Shown in pieces: positions 7,815 through 15,557 of a stretch of 48,136 nt of DNA (positions within the stretch are counted from its first letter, which is position 1; each line of letters begins with the position of its first letter). Source of the DNA: an uncultured Prevotellaceae bacterium (GTDB lineage Bacteria; Bacteroidota; Bacteroidia; Bacteroidales; Bacteroidaceae); assembly GCA_946404865.1 (NCBI GenBank), contig CAMJFC010000015.1, forward strand, positions 1 through 48,136, read 5' to 3'. The notes below the pieces were generated by a model. The model did not search any database and was not told where the DNA came from. It saw only the letters and a list, made by a program, of their open reading frames with translations. A program made the position numbers and the translations under genes.

Positions 7815-8699
7815 CTATCGCATTTTATCAAACATGAGCATGATGTGCTCCAATTCCTCTTCGTTGGCGAAGGGGATGCTGATTTTGCCTTTGCCGTTGG
7901 GCGAGATGTTGAGCGACACCTTGGCACCTAAGAATGATGCGAGGCGGTCTTTCAACATGTCAAACTCTTCGGCGATGGATGATTTGCCACCCTCTTTTTT
8001 GTGCAGAGTGGCTTCTTCGCCGTTCTTGAGTTTTTTCACCATCTCCTCCACCTGGCGTACCGAGGCACCGTTTTTCTGGATGTCGCGGAACACCTTCAGT
8101 TGCAGTGAGGGACTGTCGAGCGACAACAGAGCACGGGCGTGACCCATGTCTATCTCACGTTTCTGCATGGCGATCTGCACCTCGGCGGGCAACTTCAGCA
8201 GACGCAGGTAGTTGGTCACTGCTACACGGCTCTTGCCCACGCGCTCGGCCACACGTTCCTGTGTCATGCCCTCTTTTTCTAAGAGGTGGGCATAGGCAAG
8301 GGCAATCTCGATGGCGTTCAGATCCTCGCGCTGGATATTCTCCACCAGTGCCAGTTCCATCACACTCTCATCGTCGATGGTGCGGATGTAGGCGGGGATG
8401 GTTTCCAACCCTGCCATCTGCGAGGCACGCCAGCGGCGTTCGCCCGCCACAATCTGATAGCGGCCGTCGGCCAGTTGGCGAAGGGTGATGGGCTGTACGA
8501 TGCCCAGTTCGTGTATGCTGTTGGCCAGCTCTTGCAGCGATTCGGGGTCGAACTCGCGCCGTGGCTGGTTGGGGTTGGCTTCTATCTGGTCGAGGGCCAC
8601 CTCGTTGATGGTGCTGCTGCCCTGCGTGCTCACCTCGTCGGTTGAGATGAGGGCGTCAAGGCCTCGGCCTAATGCGTTGTATTTCTTTTTTACTGCCAT
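7815..8699 (-). CDS. parB: Chromosome-partitioning protein ParB (Spo0J family)
   Basis: 294 residues. It begins with the conserved ALGRGLDALIS segment, which in the family contacts and stimulates ParA. The ParB/Srx CTP-binding domain spans about 30-125, with GERRWRASQMAGL and ENIQREDLNAIE. A helix-turn-helix (about 130-190, MTQERVAERVGKSRVAVTNYLRLLKLP) reads parS, and a C-terminal domain dimerises. It acts with ParA in origin segregation. No parS-like palindrome was found by eye in the window. It is separated from parA by 323 bp of repeats. Confidence 0.95.
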   Translation of the reverse strand: MAVKKKYNALGRGLDALISTDEVSTQGSSTINEVALDQIEANPNQPRREFDPESLQELANSIHELGIVQPITLRQLADGRYQIVAGERRWRASQMAGLETIPAYIRTIDDESVMELALVENIQREDLNAIEIALAYAHLLEKEGMTQERVAERVGKSRVAVTNYLRLLKLPAEVQIAMQKREIDMGHARALLSLDSPSLQLKVFRDIQKNGASVRQVEEMVKKLKNGEEATLHKKEGGKSSIAEEFDMLKDRLASFLGAKVSLNISPNGKGKISIPFANEEELEHIMLMFDKMR

Positions 8700-9022
8700 T
8701 CTTTTGGGAGTTGGGAGGTTATTTGGAGTTTGGGAGGTTATTTGGAGTTTGGGAGTTTAGGAGTTTGGACGATAGTCTTTTGGGAGTGGAGGAGTGAAGG
8801 AGTGGAGGAGTGAAGACAATAGTTGGGTGGAGATTATTGGGAGTTTGGGAGATAATTTGGAGTTTTTTGGGGTGTTGGAAAGTAGGGACGCGGCGTGCCG
8901 CGTCCGCAAACACGTGGGTTTTCTCTTGTGCCGGACGCGGCACGCCGCGTCCCTACTTGGTAATCATGATGTTCAAAGATCGATGTTGAAAGTTCTATGT
9001 TCAAAGGGAGACGTTCAAAGTA
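8700..9022. repeat. Repeat-filled parA-parB spacer
   Basis: This spacer holds no gene. 8702-8830 is a degenerate array of GGGAGTTTGG and GGAGTGAAGGAG words (two nearly identical TATTTGGAGTTTGGGAG units). 8881-8957 is a separate palindromic element. 8968-9015 has GTTCAAAG/GATGTTGAAAG words similar to those before other genes. parB could still be read from the parA promoter through these repeats. Confidence 0.75.
8881..8957. repeat. 77-bp element with perfect 25-bp inverted repeats
   Basis: Arms 8881-8905 and 8933-8957 are exact reverse complements, beginning AGTAGGGACG and ending CGTCCCTACT. Each arm contains its own GGACGCGGC/GCCGCGTCC palindrome. The 27-bp centre has no coding potential. 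It looks like a MITE or paired REP (BIME-like) unit; half-copies with the same outer word occur at 33925-33950 and 44631-44656. Confidence 0.8.
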
Positions 9023-9784
9023 TTACCCTCTTAGTATAATCTCTTTGGCCAGGGCCAGGTAGTTCTTGCTGCCTGTCGATTCTGCATCGTAGAGGATGAC
9101 GGGAATGCCGTGACTGGGACTCTCACTCAATTTCACGTTGCGCTGGATGACGGTCTTGAACACCAACTCCTGGAAATGCCGTTTCACCTCGTCGTAAATC
9201 TGGTTGGCCAAACGCAGACGACTGTCGTACATCGTCAGCAGGAATCCCTCTATCTCCAAGCGCGGATTGAGCTTACTTTTGATGATTTTAATCGTGTTGA
9301 GCAACTTGCTGATACCCTCCAAGGCGAAGTATTCGCACTGTACGGGGATGATGACGGAGTCGGCCGCTGTCAGCGCATTCACAGTAATCAGTCCTAATGA
9401 GGGTGAGCAGTCGATGAGGATATAGTCGTATTCCCCTCGGATAGGGGCGAGCATCTTACTGATGACGTGTTCACGCGAGGGCAAATTGAGCATCTCTATC
9501 TCTGCGCCCACCAAGTCGATGTGGCTGGGGATGATGTCTAATCCGTCTATATCGGTGGTGTAGATGGCCTCACGCACGTCGAGATGGTCGATGATACATT
9601 CGTAAAGCGACGATTCCACATGTTGTACGTCCACGCCCAGACCGCTTGATGCATTTGCCTGAGGGTCGCCGTCTATCACTAACACCTTTTTCTCAAGGGT
9701 GGCCAGTGATGCTGCCAGATTGATGGCTGTCGTCGTCTTGCCTACACCGCCTTTTTGATTGGCTAATGCTATAATTTTTCCCAT
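9023..9784 (-). CDS. parA: Chromosome-partitioning ATPase ParA (Soj)
   Basis: 253 residues. Deviant Walker A KGGVGKTT at residues 11-18, switch I region [13 protein letters not shown], and Walker B-like [18 protein letters not shown]. This is a small ParA without an N-terminal DNA-binding domain, as in chromosomal Soj. It forms ATP-dependent dimers on the nucleoid and moves ParB-parS complexes. It heads the leftward block and is divergent from surE, with back-to-back promoters in the 180-bp gap. Confidence 0.96.
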   Translation of the reverse strand: MGKIIALANQKGGVGKTTTAINLAASLATLEKKVLVIDGDPQANASSGLGVDVQHVESSLYECIIDHLDVREAIYTTDIDGLDIIPSHIDLVGAEIEMLNLPSREHVISKMLAPIRGEYDYILIDCSPSLGLITVNALTAADSVIIPVQCEYFALEGISKLLNTIKIIKSKLNPRLEIEGFLLTMYDSRLRLANQIYDEVKRHFQELVFKTVIQRNVKLSESPSHGIPVILYDAESTGSKNYLALAKEIILRG

Positions 9785-9886
9785 TCGGTTATCTTTCTAA
9801 TCTTTTTCCTTACATTTTGTTGGTTGTGCGATGATAAAATGTGCATTTTGATATCGCAGGGAACAGTTGTTCCTATAAATTTTTCT

Positions 9887-9895
9887 GCAAAGTTA
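9887..9895 (-). promoter_or_regulatory. parA promoter -7 box
   Basis: TAACTTTGC on the minus strand, about 100 bp before the parA start. A weak TTTC lies at the -33 distance (9911-9914). Confidence 0.6.
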
Positions 9896-9937
9896 CATAT
9901 TTTAATGCGAGAAACCGATTATTTAAACGTTTTTTCG

Positions 9938-9946
9938 TACTTTTGC
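9938..9946 (+). promoter_or_regulatory. surE promoter -7 box
   Basis: TACTTTTGC fits TAnnTTTGC and lies 19 nt before the surE ATG, implying a very short leader. No clear -33 TTTG is present. Confidence 0.6.
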
Positions 9947-9965
9947 ACGCAAATTGAATAAATTT

Positions 9966-10751
9966 ATGAAAAATAAGAAACCGTTAATACTTATTTCAAA
10001 TGATGACGGTTATCAGGCAAAGGGAATCAACTGCCTGATTGAGATGCTGCGCGACATGGCCGACCTGCTGGTCTGCGCACCAGAGTCGGCGCGCTCGGGA
10101 TATGCTTGTGCCTTCACTGCCAACGACCCGTTGCGACTGGAACTGAAACGGCAGGAAGAGGGACTGCAGGTGTGGGTGAGCAATGGCACGCCTGTGGATT
10201 GCGTGAAACTGGCGCTCAGTCAGTTATGTACCGAACGGCGCCCAGATATGGTGATTGGTGGCATCAACCACGGCGACAATGCATCGGTCAACACCCATTA
10301 CTCGGGTACGATGGGAGTCACCATGGAGGGATGCATGAAATATATCCCGTCGGTGGCATACTCCATCTGTGATTACCGCGCCGATGCTGATTTTGAACCG
10401 CTCCGCCCCTATATCCGACAGATGACGGCGAAGGTGCTTCAGTCGGGTTTGCCCAAAGGGGTGTGCCTGAACATTAACTTCCCCGTGGTGGAGGCGTTTC
10501 GCGGGGTCAGAATCTGTCGCATGGCTTTTGGCACATGGGGGCGCGAGGTGGTCAAGGAGCATCACCCTCGTGGATACGACTATTACTGGATGGTCGGGAT
10601 GTACAGCAACGACGAACCCGAACAGACAGATACCGACAACTGGGCGGTCAACCATGGCTATATCGCCATCACACCCACCCGCATGGATGTGACCGCCTAT
10701 GAGGCGATGGAGGCCATACAATCATTGAACATTGACGAGGTGATTAGTTGA
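9966..10751 (+). CDS. surE: 5'/3'-nucleotidase SurE
   Basis: 261 residues from ATG 9966; an in-frame TTG at 9954 is only 7 bp past the -7 box and is not favoured. SurE signatures: metal-binding ISNDDGYQAKGI (D13, D14), APESARSGYACAFT, and VIGGINHGDNASVNTHYSGTMGVTMEG. It removes phosphate from nucleoside monophosphates in the cytoplasm and is linked to stationary-phase survival. The stop is 2 bp from the lpxB ATG, so the two are coupled; surE-lpxB beside parA is a usual Bacteroidota order. Confidence 0.95.
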   Translation: MKNKKPLILISNDDGYQAKGINCLIEMLRDMADLLVCAPESARSGYACAFTANDPLRLELKRQEEGLQVWVSNGTPVDCVKLALSQLCTERRPDMVIGGINHGDNASVNTHYSGTMGVTMEGCMKYIPSVAYSICDYRADADFEPLRPYIRQMTAKVLQSGLPKGVCLNINFPVVEAFRGVRICRMAFGTWGREVVKEHHPRGYDYYWMVGMYSNDEPEQTDTDNWAVNHGYIAITPTRMDVTAYEAMEAIQSLNIDEVIS

Positions 10752-10753
10752 CA

Positions 10754-11896
10754 ATGAAGTACTATCTCATAGCTGGTGAAGCGAGCGGCGACCTACATGC
10801 GTCGCACTTAATGAAGGAGATGAAAAATATTGACAGTGAAGCTGACTTCAGATTCCTTGGAGGTGACCTGATGCAGGCCGTCGGGGGGACGCTCGTGCGC
10901 CATTATCGTGAGATGGCTTACATGGGTTTTATACCCGTGCTCCTTCATTTGCGCACCATCTTCCGCAATCTGCGCCAGTGCAAGGACGATATCGCGCAGT
11001 GGAAACCCGATGTGGTGATTCTCGTGGATTATCCGGGATTTAACTTGAAAATCGCTAAATACGTTCATTCTCAGTTACATACGCCTGTCTTTTATTACAT
11101 CTCACCCAAGATATGGGCATGGAAAGAATACCGCATCAAAAACATCAAACGCGATGTGGACCAACTCTTCTCCATCCTGCCTTTCGAGGTGCCTTTCTTC
11201 GAACAAAAGCACCATTATCCCATTCACTATGTGGGAAATCCCACGGCTGATGAAGTGAGAAAATTTAAGAGCGGATATGCTGAAAATTTCGAACAATTTT
11301 GCTCAAGAAACAACCTCGACCGGCGACCTGTCATCGCGCTGCTCGCAGGGAGTCGGAAACAGGAAATCAAGGACAATCTGCCCGCGATGATTGAGGCAGC
11401 TCAGTCGTTTGGCGACTACCAATTGGTGCTGGCGGGTGCTCCTTCCATCGATGACGATTATTACGCCACATATATCCAAGGACAGCCCGTGACGGTGGTG
11501 CACAACGACACCTATCCGTTGCTCTCTCATGCCACGGCGGCACTTGTCACCAGTGGTACTGCCACGCTCGAAACGGCGCTCTTCGGCGTGCCGCAGGTGG
11601 TGTGCTACGAGACGCCCGTGCCTTGGCTCATCAGTTTTCTTCGCAAGCGCATCATCAAGGTGAAATACATCTCTTTGGTCAATCTGATTGCCGACCGTGA
11701 GGTGGTCACCGAATTGGTGGCTGACACCTTCAAGGTGGAGAATATCCGGCGCGAATTGGGACTGCTGCTCCCGGGTCAGCCCGAGCGTGAGCAGATGCTC
11801 CAAGGCTATGACGAGGTGCAGACCGCTCTCGGCAACCAAATAGCTCCCGAGCAGGCCGCGCGAATGATGTATTTAGGGGTGAGAGGTAAGGGGTAA
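10754..11896 (+). CDS. lpxB: Lipid-A-disaccharide synthase
   Basis: 380 residues from ATG 10754 (an in-frame TTG at 10748 would overlap surE). The start YYLIAGEASGDLHASHLMKEM and GIDDDY-type C-terminal Rossmann segment (VTSGTATLETALFGVPQVVCYETP) are typical of LpxB, a GT19 enzyme that joins UDP-diacylglucosamine and lipid X at the inner membrane. The reading frame ends inside a GTRAGAG heptamer array, so the last residues (GVRGKG) are encoded by repeat DNA rather than by conserved gene sequence. Confidence 0.95.
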   Translation: MKYYLIAGEASGDLHASHLMKEMKNIDSEADFRFLGGDLMQAVGGTLVRHYREMAYMGFIPVLLHLRTIFRNLRQCKDDIAQWKPDVVILVDYPGFNLKIAKYVHSQLHTPVFYYISPKIWAWKEYRIKNIKRDVDQLFSILPFEVPFFEQKHHYPIHYVGNPTADEVRKFKSGYAENFEQFCSRNNLDRRPVIALLAGSRKQEIKDNLPAMIEAAQSFGDYQLVLAGAPSIDDDYYATYIQGQPVTVVHNDTYPLLSHATAALVTSGTATLETALFGVPQVVCYETPVPWLISFLRKRIIKVKYISLVNLIADREVVTELVADTFKVENIRRELGLLLPGQPEREQMLQGYDEVQTALGNQIAPEQAARMMYLGVRGKG

Positions 11897-11950
11897 GAGG
11901 TGAGAGGTAAGAGGTGAGAGGTGAGAGGTGAGAGGTAAGAGGTAAGAGGT
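11877..11950. repeat. Heptamer tandem array GTRAGAG
   Basis: About ten consecutive 7-bp units (GTGAGAG or GTAAGAG, one GTAAGGG) begin within the last lpxB codons and fill the spacer before the next gene. Purity is high, suggesting recent slippage. Confidence 0.85.
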
Positions 11951-11990
11951 TTCTATAGCTACTATAATCAATATAACTATAATAACAATT

Positions 11991-13301
11991 ATGAACGAAA
12001 AGTATTGGCAACCAGAATTGGAGACGATGCCGCGAGAGCAGCTTCGTGAACTGCAAGCAAAGAAACTCAGAGACACGCTCGAGGTGTGCCTCAGGTCTCC
12101 TTTCTACAAACAACGGCTCGGTGAACTCGGCATTACGCCCGACAGTATCAAAACGGTGGATGATATCCGAAAAATCCCCTTCACCACGAAACAAGACCTG
12201 CGCAATAACTACCCCTTCGGACTGGTGGGCGGCGATATGAAAGACGCTATCCGCATCCACTCCACATCGGGCACCACAGGCATTCCTATTGTGGTGGTCT
12301 ATAGCCGTCACGATATCGACTCGTGGGCCAATATGATTGCCCGTAATATGTATATGGTGGGATGCCGCGACACCGACGTGTTCCAAAACAGCTCGGGCTA
12401 CGGTATGTTTACCGGTGGTCTCGGATTCCAATATGGCGCAGAGAAACTGGGTTGCACCACGGTTCCGGCGGCTGCGGGCAACAGTAAACGGCAGATTCAG
12501 TTCATCCGCAATTTCGGCACGACCTGTCTGCACGCCATCCCTTCGTATGCCATCCGTCTGGCTGAGGTGTTTCGCGAGGAAGGCATCGACCCCAAAGACA
12601 CGAAGTTGCACACGCTCTTCATCGGTGCCGAACCCCATACCGAGGAGCAGCGCCGCCGCATTGAGCGTATGTTGGGCGTGAAAGCCTACAACTCGTTCGG
12701 CATGACCGAGATGAACGGTCCGGGTGTGGCCTTCGAGTGCGAATACCAAAACGGTATGCACTTGTGGGAGGACAACTACATCGTGGAGATTGTGGACCCC
12801 GACACGCTTGAGCCAGTGCCCGATGGTGAACTGGGTGAGATGGTGCTCACCACGCTCGACCGTACCATGATGCCTATCCTCCGTTACCGCACGCGCGACC
12901 TCACGCGCATCATCAACGAGCCGTGTCCCTGTGGGCGCACGCACCGTCGCATCGACCGCATCAAGGGTCGTACCGATGATATGTTCATCATCAAGGGTGT
13001 CAACGTCTTCCCCATGCAGGTGGAGAAGGTCTTGGTGCAGTTCCCCGGATTGGCCAGCAACTACCTTATCACCCTCGACACCGAGGACGACAACGACATC
13101 ATGACCGTAGAAGTGGAAATCGACGACATCGCATCGGATGTCTATCCCGAACTGCAGAAGATGACGCGTAACATCCAACGTGCCCTCAAGGATGAGATCC
13201 TCCTCACCCCGCGTGTCAAGCTCGTCAAGAAAGGCTCCCTCCCCGTCAGTGAAGGCAAAGCCGTGCGCGTGAAAGACCTGCGCGAGGGAAGAGGACGATG
13301 A
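11991..13301 (+). CDS. Phenylacetate-CoA ligase-like enzyme (PaaK family)
   Basis: 436 residues, full length for the family. AMP-binding motif HSTSGTTGIP at 90-99, then FGMTEMNGPG, a DRTMMPILRYRTRDL segment, and a C-terminal lid with GRTDDMFIIKGVNVFP. It forms an acyl-AMP and then a CoA thioester, usually of aryl acetic acids. In anaerobic Bacteroidota such genes often sit with indolepyruvate ferredoxin oxidoreductase genes; none is here, so the natural substrate is uncertain. It follows lpxB after a repeat spacer and may be transcribed with it. Confidence 0.88.
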   Translation: MNEKYWQPELETMPREQLRELQAKKLRDTLEVCLRSPFYKQRLGELGITPDSIKTVDDIRKIPFTTKQDLRNNYPFGLVGGDMKDAIRIHSTSGTTGIPIVVVYSRHDIDSWANMIARNMYMVGCRDTDVFQNSSGYGMFTGGLGFQYGAEKLGCTTVPAAAGNSKRQIQFIRNFGTTCLHAIPSYAIRLAEVFREEGIDPKDTKLHTLFIGAEPHTEEQRRRIERMLGVKAYNSFGMTEMNGPGVAFECEYQNGMHLWEDNYIVEIVDPDTLEPVPDGELGEMVLTTLDRTMMPILRYRTRDLTRIINEPCPCGRTHRRIDRIKGRTDDMFIIKGVNVFPMQVEKVLVQFPGLASNYLITLDTEDDNDIMTVEVEIDDIASDVYPELQKMTRNIQRALKDEILLTPRVKLVKKGSLPVSEGKAVRVKDLREGRGR

Positions 13302-13361
13302 ACTTTAAACATTGAACGATTCCCCTTTACCCATTATTGTGCTTGTCGTGGTAACTAACTC

Positions 13362-13387
13362 CCCCCTCTAAGAGTTCTAAGAGGGGG
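13362..13387 (+). terminator. GC-rich hairpin after the ligase gene
   Basis: Arms CCCCCTCT (13362-13369) and AGAGGGGG (13380-13387) around a 10-nt loop. No U-run follows, so this may be a REP-like palindrome rather than an efficient terminator. Confidence 0.35.
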
Positions 13388-13435
13388 ACAAGGGGTATTG
13401 TGTGGTTATAATTATCATAAAAATATCAAAAATAT

Positions 13436-13467
13436 TTTGCGTGTAACTGATTTTTAGTTACATTTGC
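13436..13467 (+). promoter_or_regulatory. hicAB promoter with overlapping inverted repeat (probable operator)
   Basis: -33 TTTG at 13436-13439, 19-nt spacer, and -7 TACATTTGC at 13459-13467. Within the spacer, TGTAACT (13442-13448) and AGTTACA (13456-13462) form a 7-bp inverted repeat that runs into the -7 box. Such an arrangement suits repression by the ribbon-helix-helix domain of HicB, as is known for many toxin-antitoxin operons; the link is inferred. Confidence 0.7.
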
Positions 13468-13483
13468 ACCGAGTTATAGTGAT

Positions 13484-13738
13484 ATGAGTAGTAAAGAAAA
13501 ACTAAGAGCACGTTTCTTGACATTGCCATCGGACTTTACGTTCGATGAGATGCAGCGGCTGTTAGAGGGCTTTGGATATGAAAAGGGCAATAAAGGCCGC
13601 ACGTCAGGGTCTCGTATCATCTTTAAAAACAAGGATAGACACCCTATCATGCTTCACAAGCCGCATCCCGGAAATATCGTAAAAGGATATGCCATGCGGC
13701 AAGTGCTTGAGGAACTAAAGAAAGAAGGTTTGATTTAA
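13484..13738 (+). CDS. hicA: HicA-family mRNA interferase toxin
   Basis: 84 residues. The small dsRNA-binding-like fold is recognisable from FDEMQRLLEGFGYEKGNKGRTSGSR and the C-terminal IMLHKPHPGNIVKGYAMRQV with a final helix. In classical HicA a His follows the GS turn; here it is GSR, while HPIMLHKPHP supplies other His residues, as in the common TSGSR subfamily. The toxin cleaves mRNA and is held inactive by HicB. The gene precedes hicB by 17 bp in the usual toxin-first order. Confidence 0.9.
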   Translation: MSSKEKLRARFLTLPSDFTFDEMQRLLEGFGYEKGNKGRTSGSRIIFKNKDRHPIMLHKPHPGNIVKGYAMRQVLEELKKEGLI

Positions 13739-13755
13739 TCAGAGGAGGAAAGTGT

Positions 13756-14100
13756 ATGAACACGTTATCTTATAAAGGTTATATAGGGTCGGTCTCTTTT
13801 AGCGAGGCGGACAATGTGTTTTTTGGAAAGGTGGAAGGCATTCGAGGGCTTGTGAATTTCGAGGGTGAGAGCGTTAGAGAGTTGACAGACGCTTTTCATG
13901 AGGCTGTCGATGATTATCTGGCTTATTGCGCTGACGAAGGCATAGAACCCGACAAAAGTTATTCCGGGGTGTTGAATGTGAGGCTTACTCCAGAAATACA
14001 CCGGCAGATAGCCATGCTTGCCAAACAAGCCGGTCTGACTATCAATGCCTATATCAAGGCTGCGTTGGAGGAGAAAGCAGAAAAGGCAATGGCCATGTAG
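13756..14100 (+). CDS. hicB: HicB-family antitoxin
   Basis: 114 residues. The N-terminal HicB partial RNase-H fold (YKGYIGSVSFSEADNVFFGKV, then FHEAVDDYLAYC) occupies about 5-60. A ribbon-helix-helix (about 78-110, GVLNVRLTPEIHRQIAMLAK...TINAYIKAALEEK) would bind the operator in the hicAB promoter. It neutralises HicA and represses its own operon. A strong terminator follows 40 bp downstream, closing a two-gene unit. Confidence 0.92.
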   Translation: MNTLSYKGYIGSVSFSEADNVFFGKVEGIRGLVNFEGESVRELTDAFHEAVDDYLAYCADEGIEPDKSYSGVLNVRLTPEIHRQIAMLAKQAGLTINAYIKAALEEKAEKAMAM

Positions 14101-14140
14101 GAATGTTGAACATTGAGCGTTGGCTATAGTCAAATCAAAA

Positions 14141-14178
14141 CGCCACCCCGGAAAACTTCGGGGTGGCGCTTTCGTTTT
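14141..14178 (+). terminator. Rho-independent terminator of hicAB
   Basis: Perfect 10-bp stem CGCCACCCCG/CGGGGTGGCG (14141-14150, 14159-14168) with an 8-nt loop, followed by CTTTCGTTTT. Confidence 0.85.
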
Positions 14179-14196
14179 GGCGAGTAAAAGCCCATA

Positions 14197-14226
14197 CTGT
14201 AGCGTGAGCATATTCTTTAGCTACAG
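14197..14226. repeat. 7-bp inverted repeat CTGTAGC/GCTACAG
   Basis: Arms at 14197-14203 and 14220-14226, 16 bp apart, in the otherwise empty stretch between the hicAB terminator and the repeated GH5 end. No function is evident. Confidence 0.35.
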
Positions 14227-14281
14227 ATGCATTGTTTTTATTCTCGGCCGGCTTTGCACATTTGCGGCAAAATATCGGGTG

Positions 14282-14329
14282 GAAAAGTTGCCGCAAATGG
14301 GTGAAAAAAGCCGTTTGCGGCAACTTTTC
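14282..14329. repeat. Perfect 16-bp inverted repeat at the edge of the duplicated segment
   Basis: Arms 14282-14297 (GAAAAGTTGCCGCAAA) and 14314-14329 (TTTGCGGCAACTTTTC) are exact complements around 16 nt. A third related half-site, TTTGCGGCAAAA, lies at 14261-14272. The A4/T4 outer bases would suit a bidirectional terminator behind the GH5 end. The right arm is inside the 200-bp direct repeat and recurs at 16594-16609, where the left arm is missing because phage-like DNA abuts instead. Confidence 0.75.
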
Positions 14330-14507
14330 GGGTGTGCCAATGTCTTATTACGGGTTGTACCGCCGCAGGTAGTCGCGGAGCATCTTGCCCGACTTCTTGA
14401 TGACGTCGTCTTTCCACGGACCGGTGGCGGTGGCGCGGGGCAGCAGCATCGAGCAGGTCTCGTCTTTGTCGGAGAGCGACCACGTCACCCAACTCACCTT
14501 ATGCCGC
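14305..14507. repeat. Left copy of the ~200-bp direct repeat (GH5 3' end)
   Basis: Aligns without gaps to 16585-16787 (constant offset 2280). Over 14305-14500 I count 20 mismatches in 196 positions, about 90% identity. It covers the last 51 codons of a GH5 gene plus about 40 bp beyond its stop. Confidence 0.9.
14348..14503 (-). pseudogene. 3'-terminal fragment of a second GH5 glycanase gene
   Basis: 51 codons plus stop, starting mid-gene at HKVSWVTWSLSDKDETC and ending YLRRYNP. The intact GH5 at 16628-17587 ends identically except for K in place of one R. Of about 17 base differences in this stretch, roughly 14 are silent. That pattern means the fragment came from a functional homologue under selection, not from decay of the resident gene. 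It is cut off at its 5' side by the phage-like insert. Confidence 0.85.
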
Positions 14508-14948
14508 GGAGCCTTGGGTGAGGGCAACGAGGCAGAGGTGAAGGCGGAGCGTCAGCGGTTGTCGGCGGAGATGGACAGTCTGACATCGTATATGGATGAG
14601 TTGTGGAAACTGCGCCGTGGCTATGACGAGCGTGGTGAGGTGCCGACGGGTGAGCAGTTGAAAGCGTTGAAGCCGGGTGGCGCGACAGCCAAGGGACAGG
14701 AGCACGACGCACAGGGTGCAGATGGCAGTCTGTCGGAACTGCCGACGGAGCGGTTGCGCGTGCGGCGCAGGTCGATAGTGACACAGCTGACTCGTAAGCG
14801 CAATCTGCTGCGCTATCAGCAGCCGACGGCGTGCGGTGTGGAGAATGTGATGCCGGACTGTCCGCTTCGGGTGAAGACAGAGCGGCAGATAGCCTCGCTG
14901 ACGGAGGAACTGACGCGGGTGGAGTATGAACTGGCAAGGAGGGGATGA
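14508..14948 (+). pseudogene. C-terminal part of an unknown phage-associated protein
   Basis: An open frame running in from the GH5 fragment; from 14508 it gives about 146 residues ending ELARRG. It is helical and charged: AERQRLSAEMDSLTSYMDEL, then [20 protein letters not shown], then MPDCPLRVKTERQIASL. No native start is visible, so the 5' part is missing. By composition and layout it resembles the second half of the protein whose first half begins at 16158. That assignment is from memory of a Bacteroidota prophage family and is tentative. Confidence 0.6.
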
Positions 14949-15397
14949 CGATGGATGCGCAAGAGTATAATGCACGTGTGGCGCAATGGGCGAAAGATGA
15001 GCGTCAGCGTCTGCGGGCGAATGTGAGCATGATGACGCGCCCCTTCTCGGGCGGTCTGCGTAGCCAGTTGGGAACAAGCAGCCCTGTGGACAGGAGCGAC
15101 GGCGAGGTGCACCGTGTGTCGTTTCGCATGGTGCGCTATGGCGTGTATGTGGCCTACGGTGTGGGGCGCGGCTATGTGAGACGTGACGGTCAGTTGATGC
15201 GCGGGTCTAAGAACCCGCATACGCGAGTAAGGAGTGGCGCATTGGTGCGCCAGCCGAAGGACTGGTTTGACAGCCAGTTGGAAAAAGACATCGAGCAGTT
15301 GGCCGACATCGCCGGTGAGTATTACGGTGACAAGACCACAGACGCGGTGCTGAAGCAGATAGACCGGATGAAGATAGTGAAGAGGGGAAGTCAATGA
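14945..15397 (+). CDS. Phage HK97 gp10-like / minor tail protein
   Basis: 150 residues (start ATG 14945, or ATG 14951 two codons later); overlaps the preceding frame by 4 bp as in phage operons. The basic sequence with VHRVSFRMVRYGVYVAYGVGRG and GALVRQPKDWFDSQLEKDIEQLADIAGEYYGD resembles head-tail completion proteins of the HK97 gp10 type, which act in tail attachment. It appears complete but has lost its structural partners. Similarity was judged by eye only. Confidence 0.55.
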   Translation: MTMDAQEYNARVAQWAKDERQRLRANVSMMTRPFSGGLRSQLGTSSPVDRSDGEVHRVSFRMVRYGVYVAYGVGRGYVRRDGQLMRGSKNPHTRVRSGALVRQPKDWFDSQLEKDIEQLADIAGEYYGDKTTDAVLKQIDRMKIVKRGSQ

Positions 15398-15537
15398 CGC
15401 ATGGTAGGGAATCCTCCGTGCCCACCCTTATCCTTTGTACACCAGAAGTAGATGCCTATCATGGCTAATCCTATAAGGATATCCCATTGTGATGTAATCA
15501 CGCACAAAAGGATGAGTACGATAAAAAACGTTTTCAT
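15391..15537 (-). CDS. Small membrane protein, function unknown
   Basis: 48 residues from the ATG at 15535-15537: a hydrophobic N-terminal half (MKTFFIVLILLCVITSQWDI) continuing LIGLAMIGIYFWC, then a short polar tail ending FPTMRH. A -7 box TATATTTGC at 15558-15566 stands 20 bp upstream, supporting real transcription on the strand opposite the phage genes. Its 3' end overlaps the gp10-like gene by 7 bp. It could be a lysogeny or lysis accessory, but nothing in the sequence proves this. Confidence 0.5.
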   Translation of the reverse strand: MKTFFIVLILLCVITSQWDILIGLAMIGIYFWCTKDKGGHGGFPTMRH

Positions 15538-15557
15538 TTCTATAGTTATTAGTCGAT

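Noticed and set aside
8881..8957. Insertion sequence ends
   Set aside because: The 27-bp centre cannot encode a transposase and no target duplication is evident; treated as a small palindromic repeat.
7085..9784. parS centromere sites near parAB
   Set aside because: I looked for GTTTCACGTGAAAC-like palindromes around parAB and found none convincing.
11730..13178. 482-residue open frame on the minus strand opposite the ligase gene
   Set aside because: It mirrors the codon pattern of the well-supported PaaK-like gene, runs through the GTRAGAG repeats, is rich in His/Val/Arg as antisense frames of GC-rich genes are, and has no recognisable domain.
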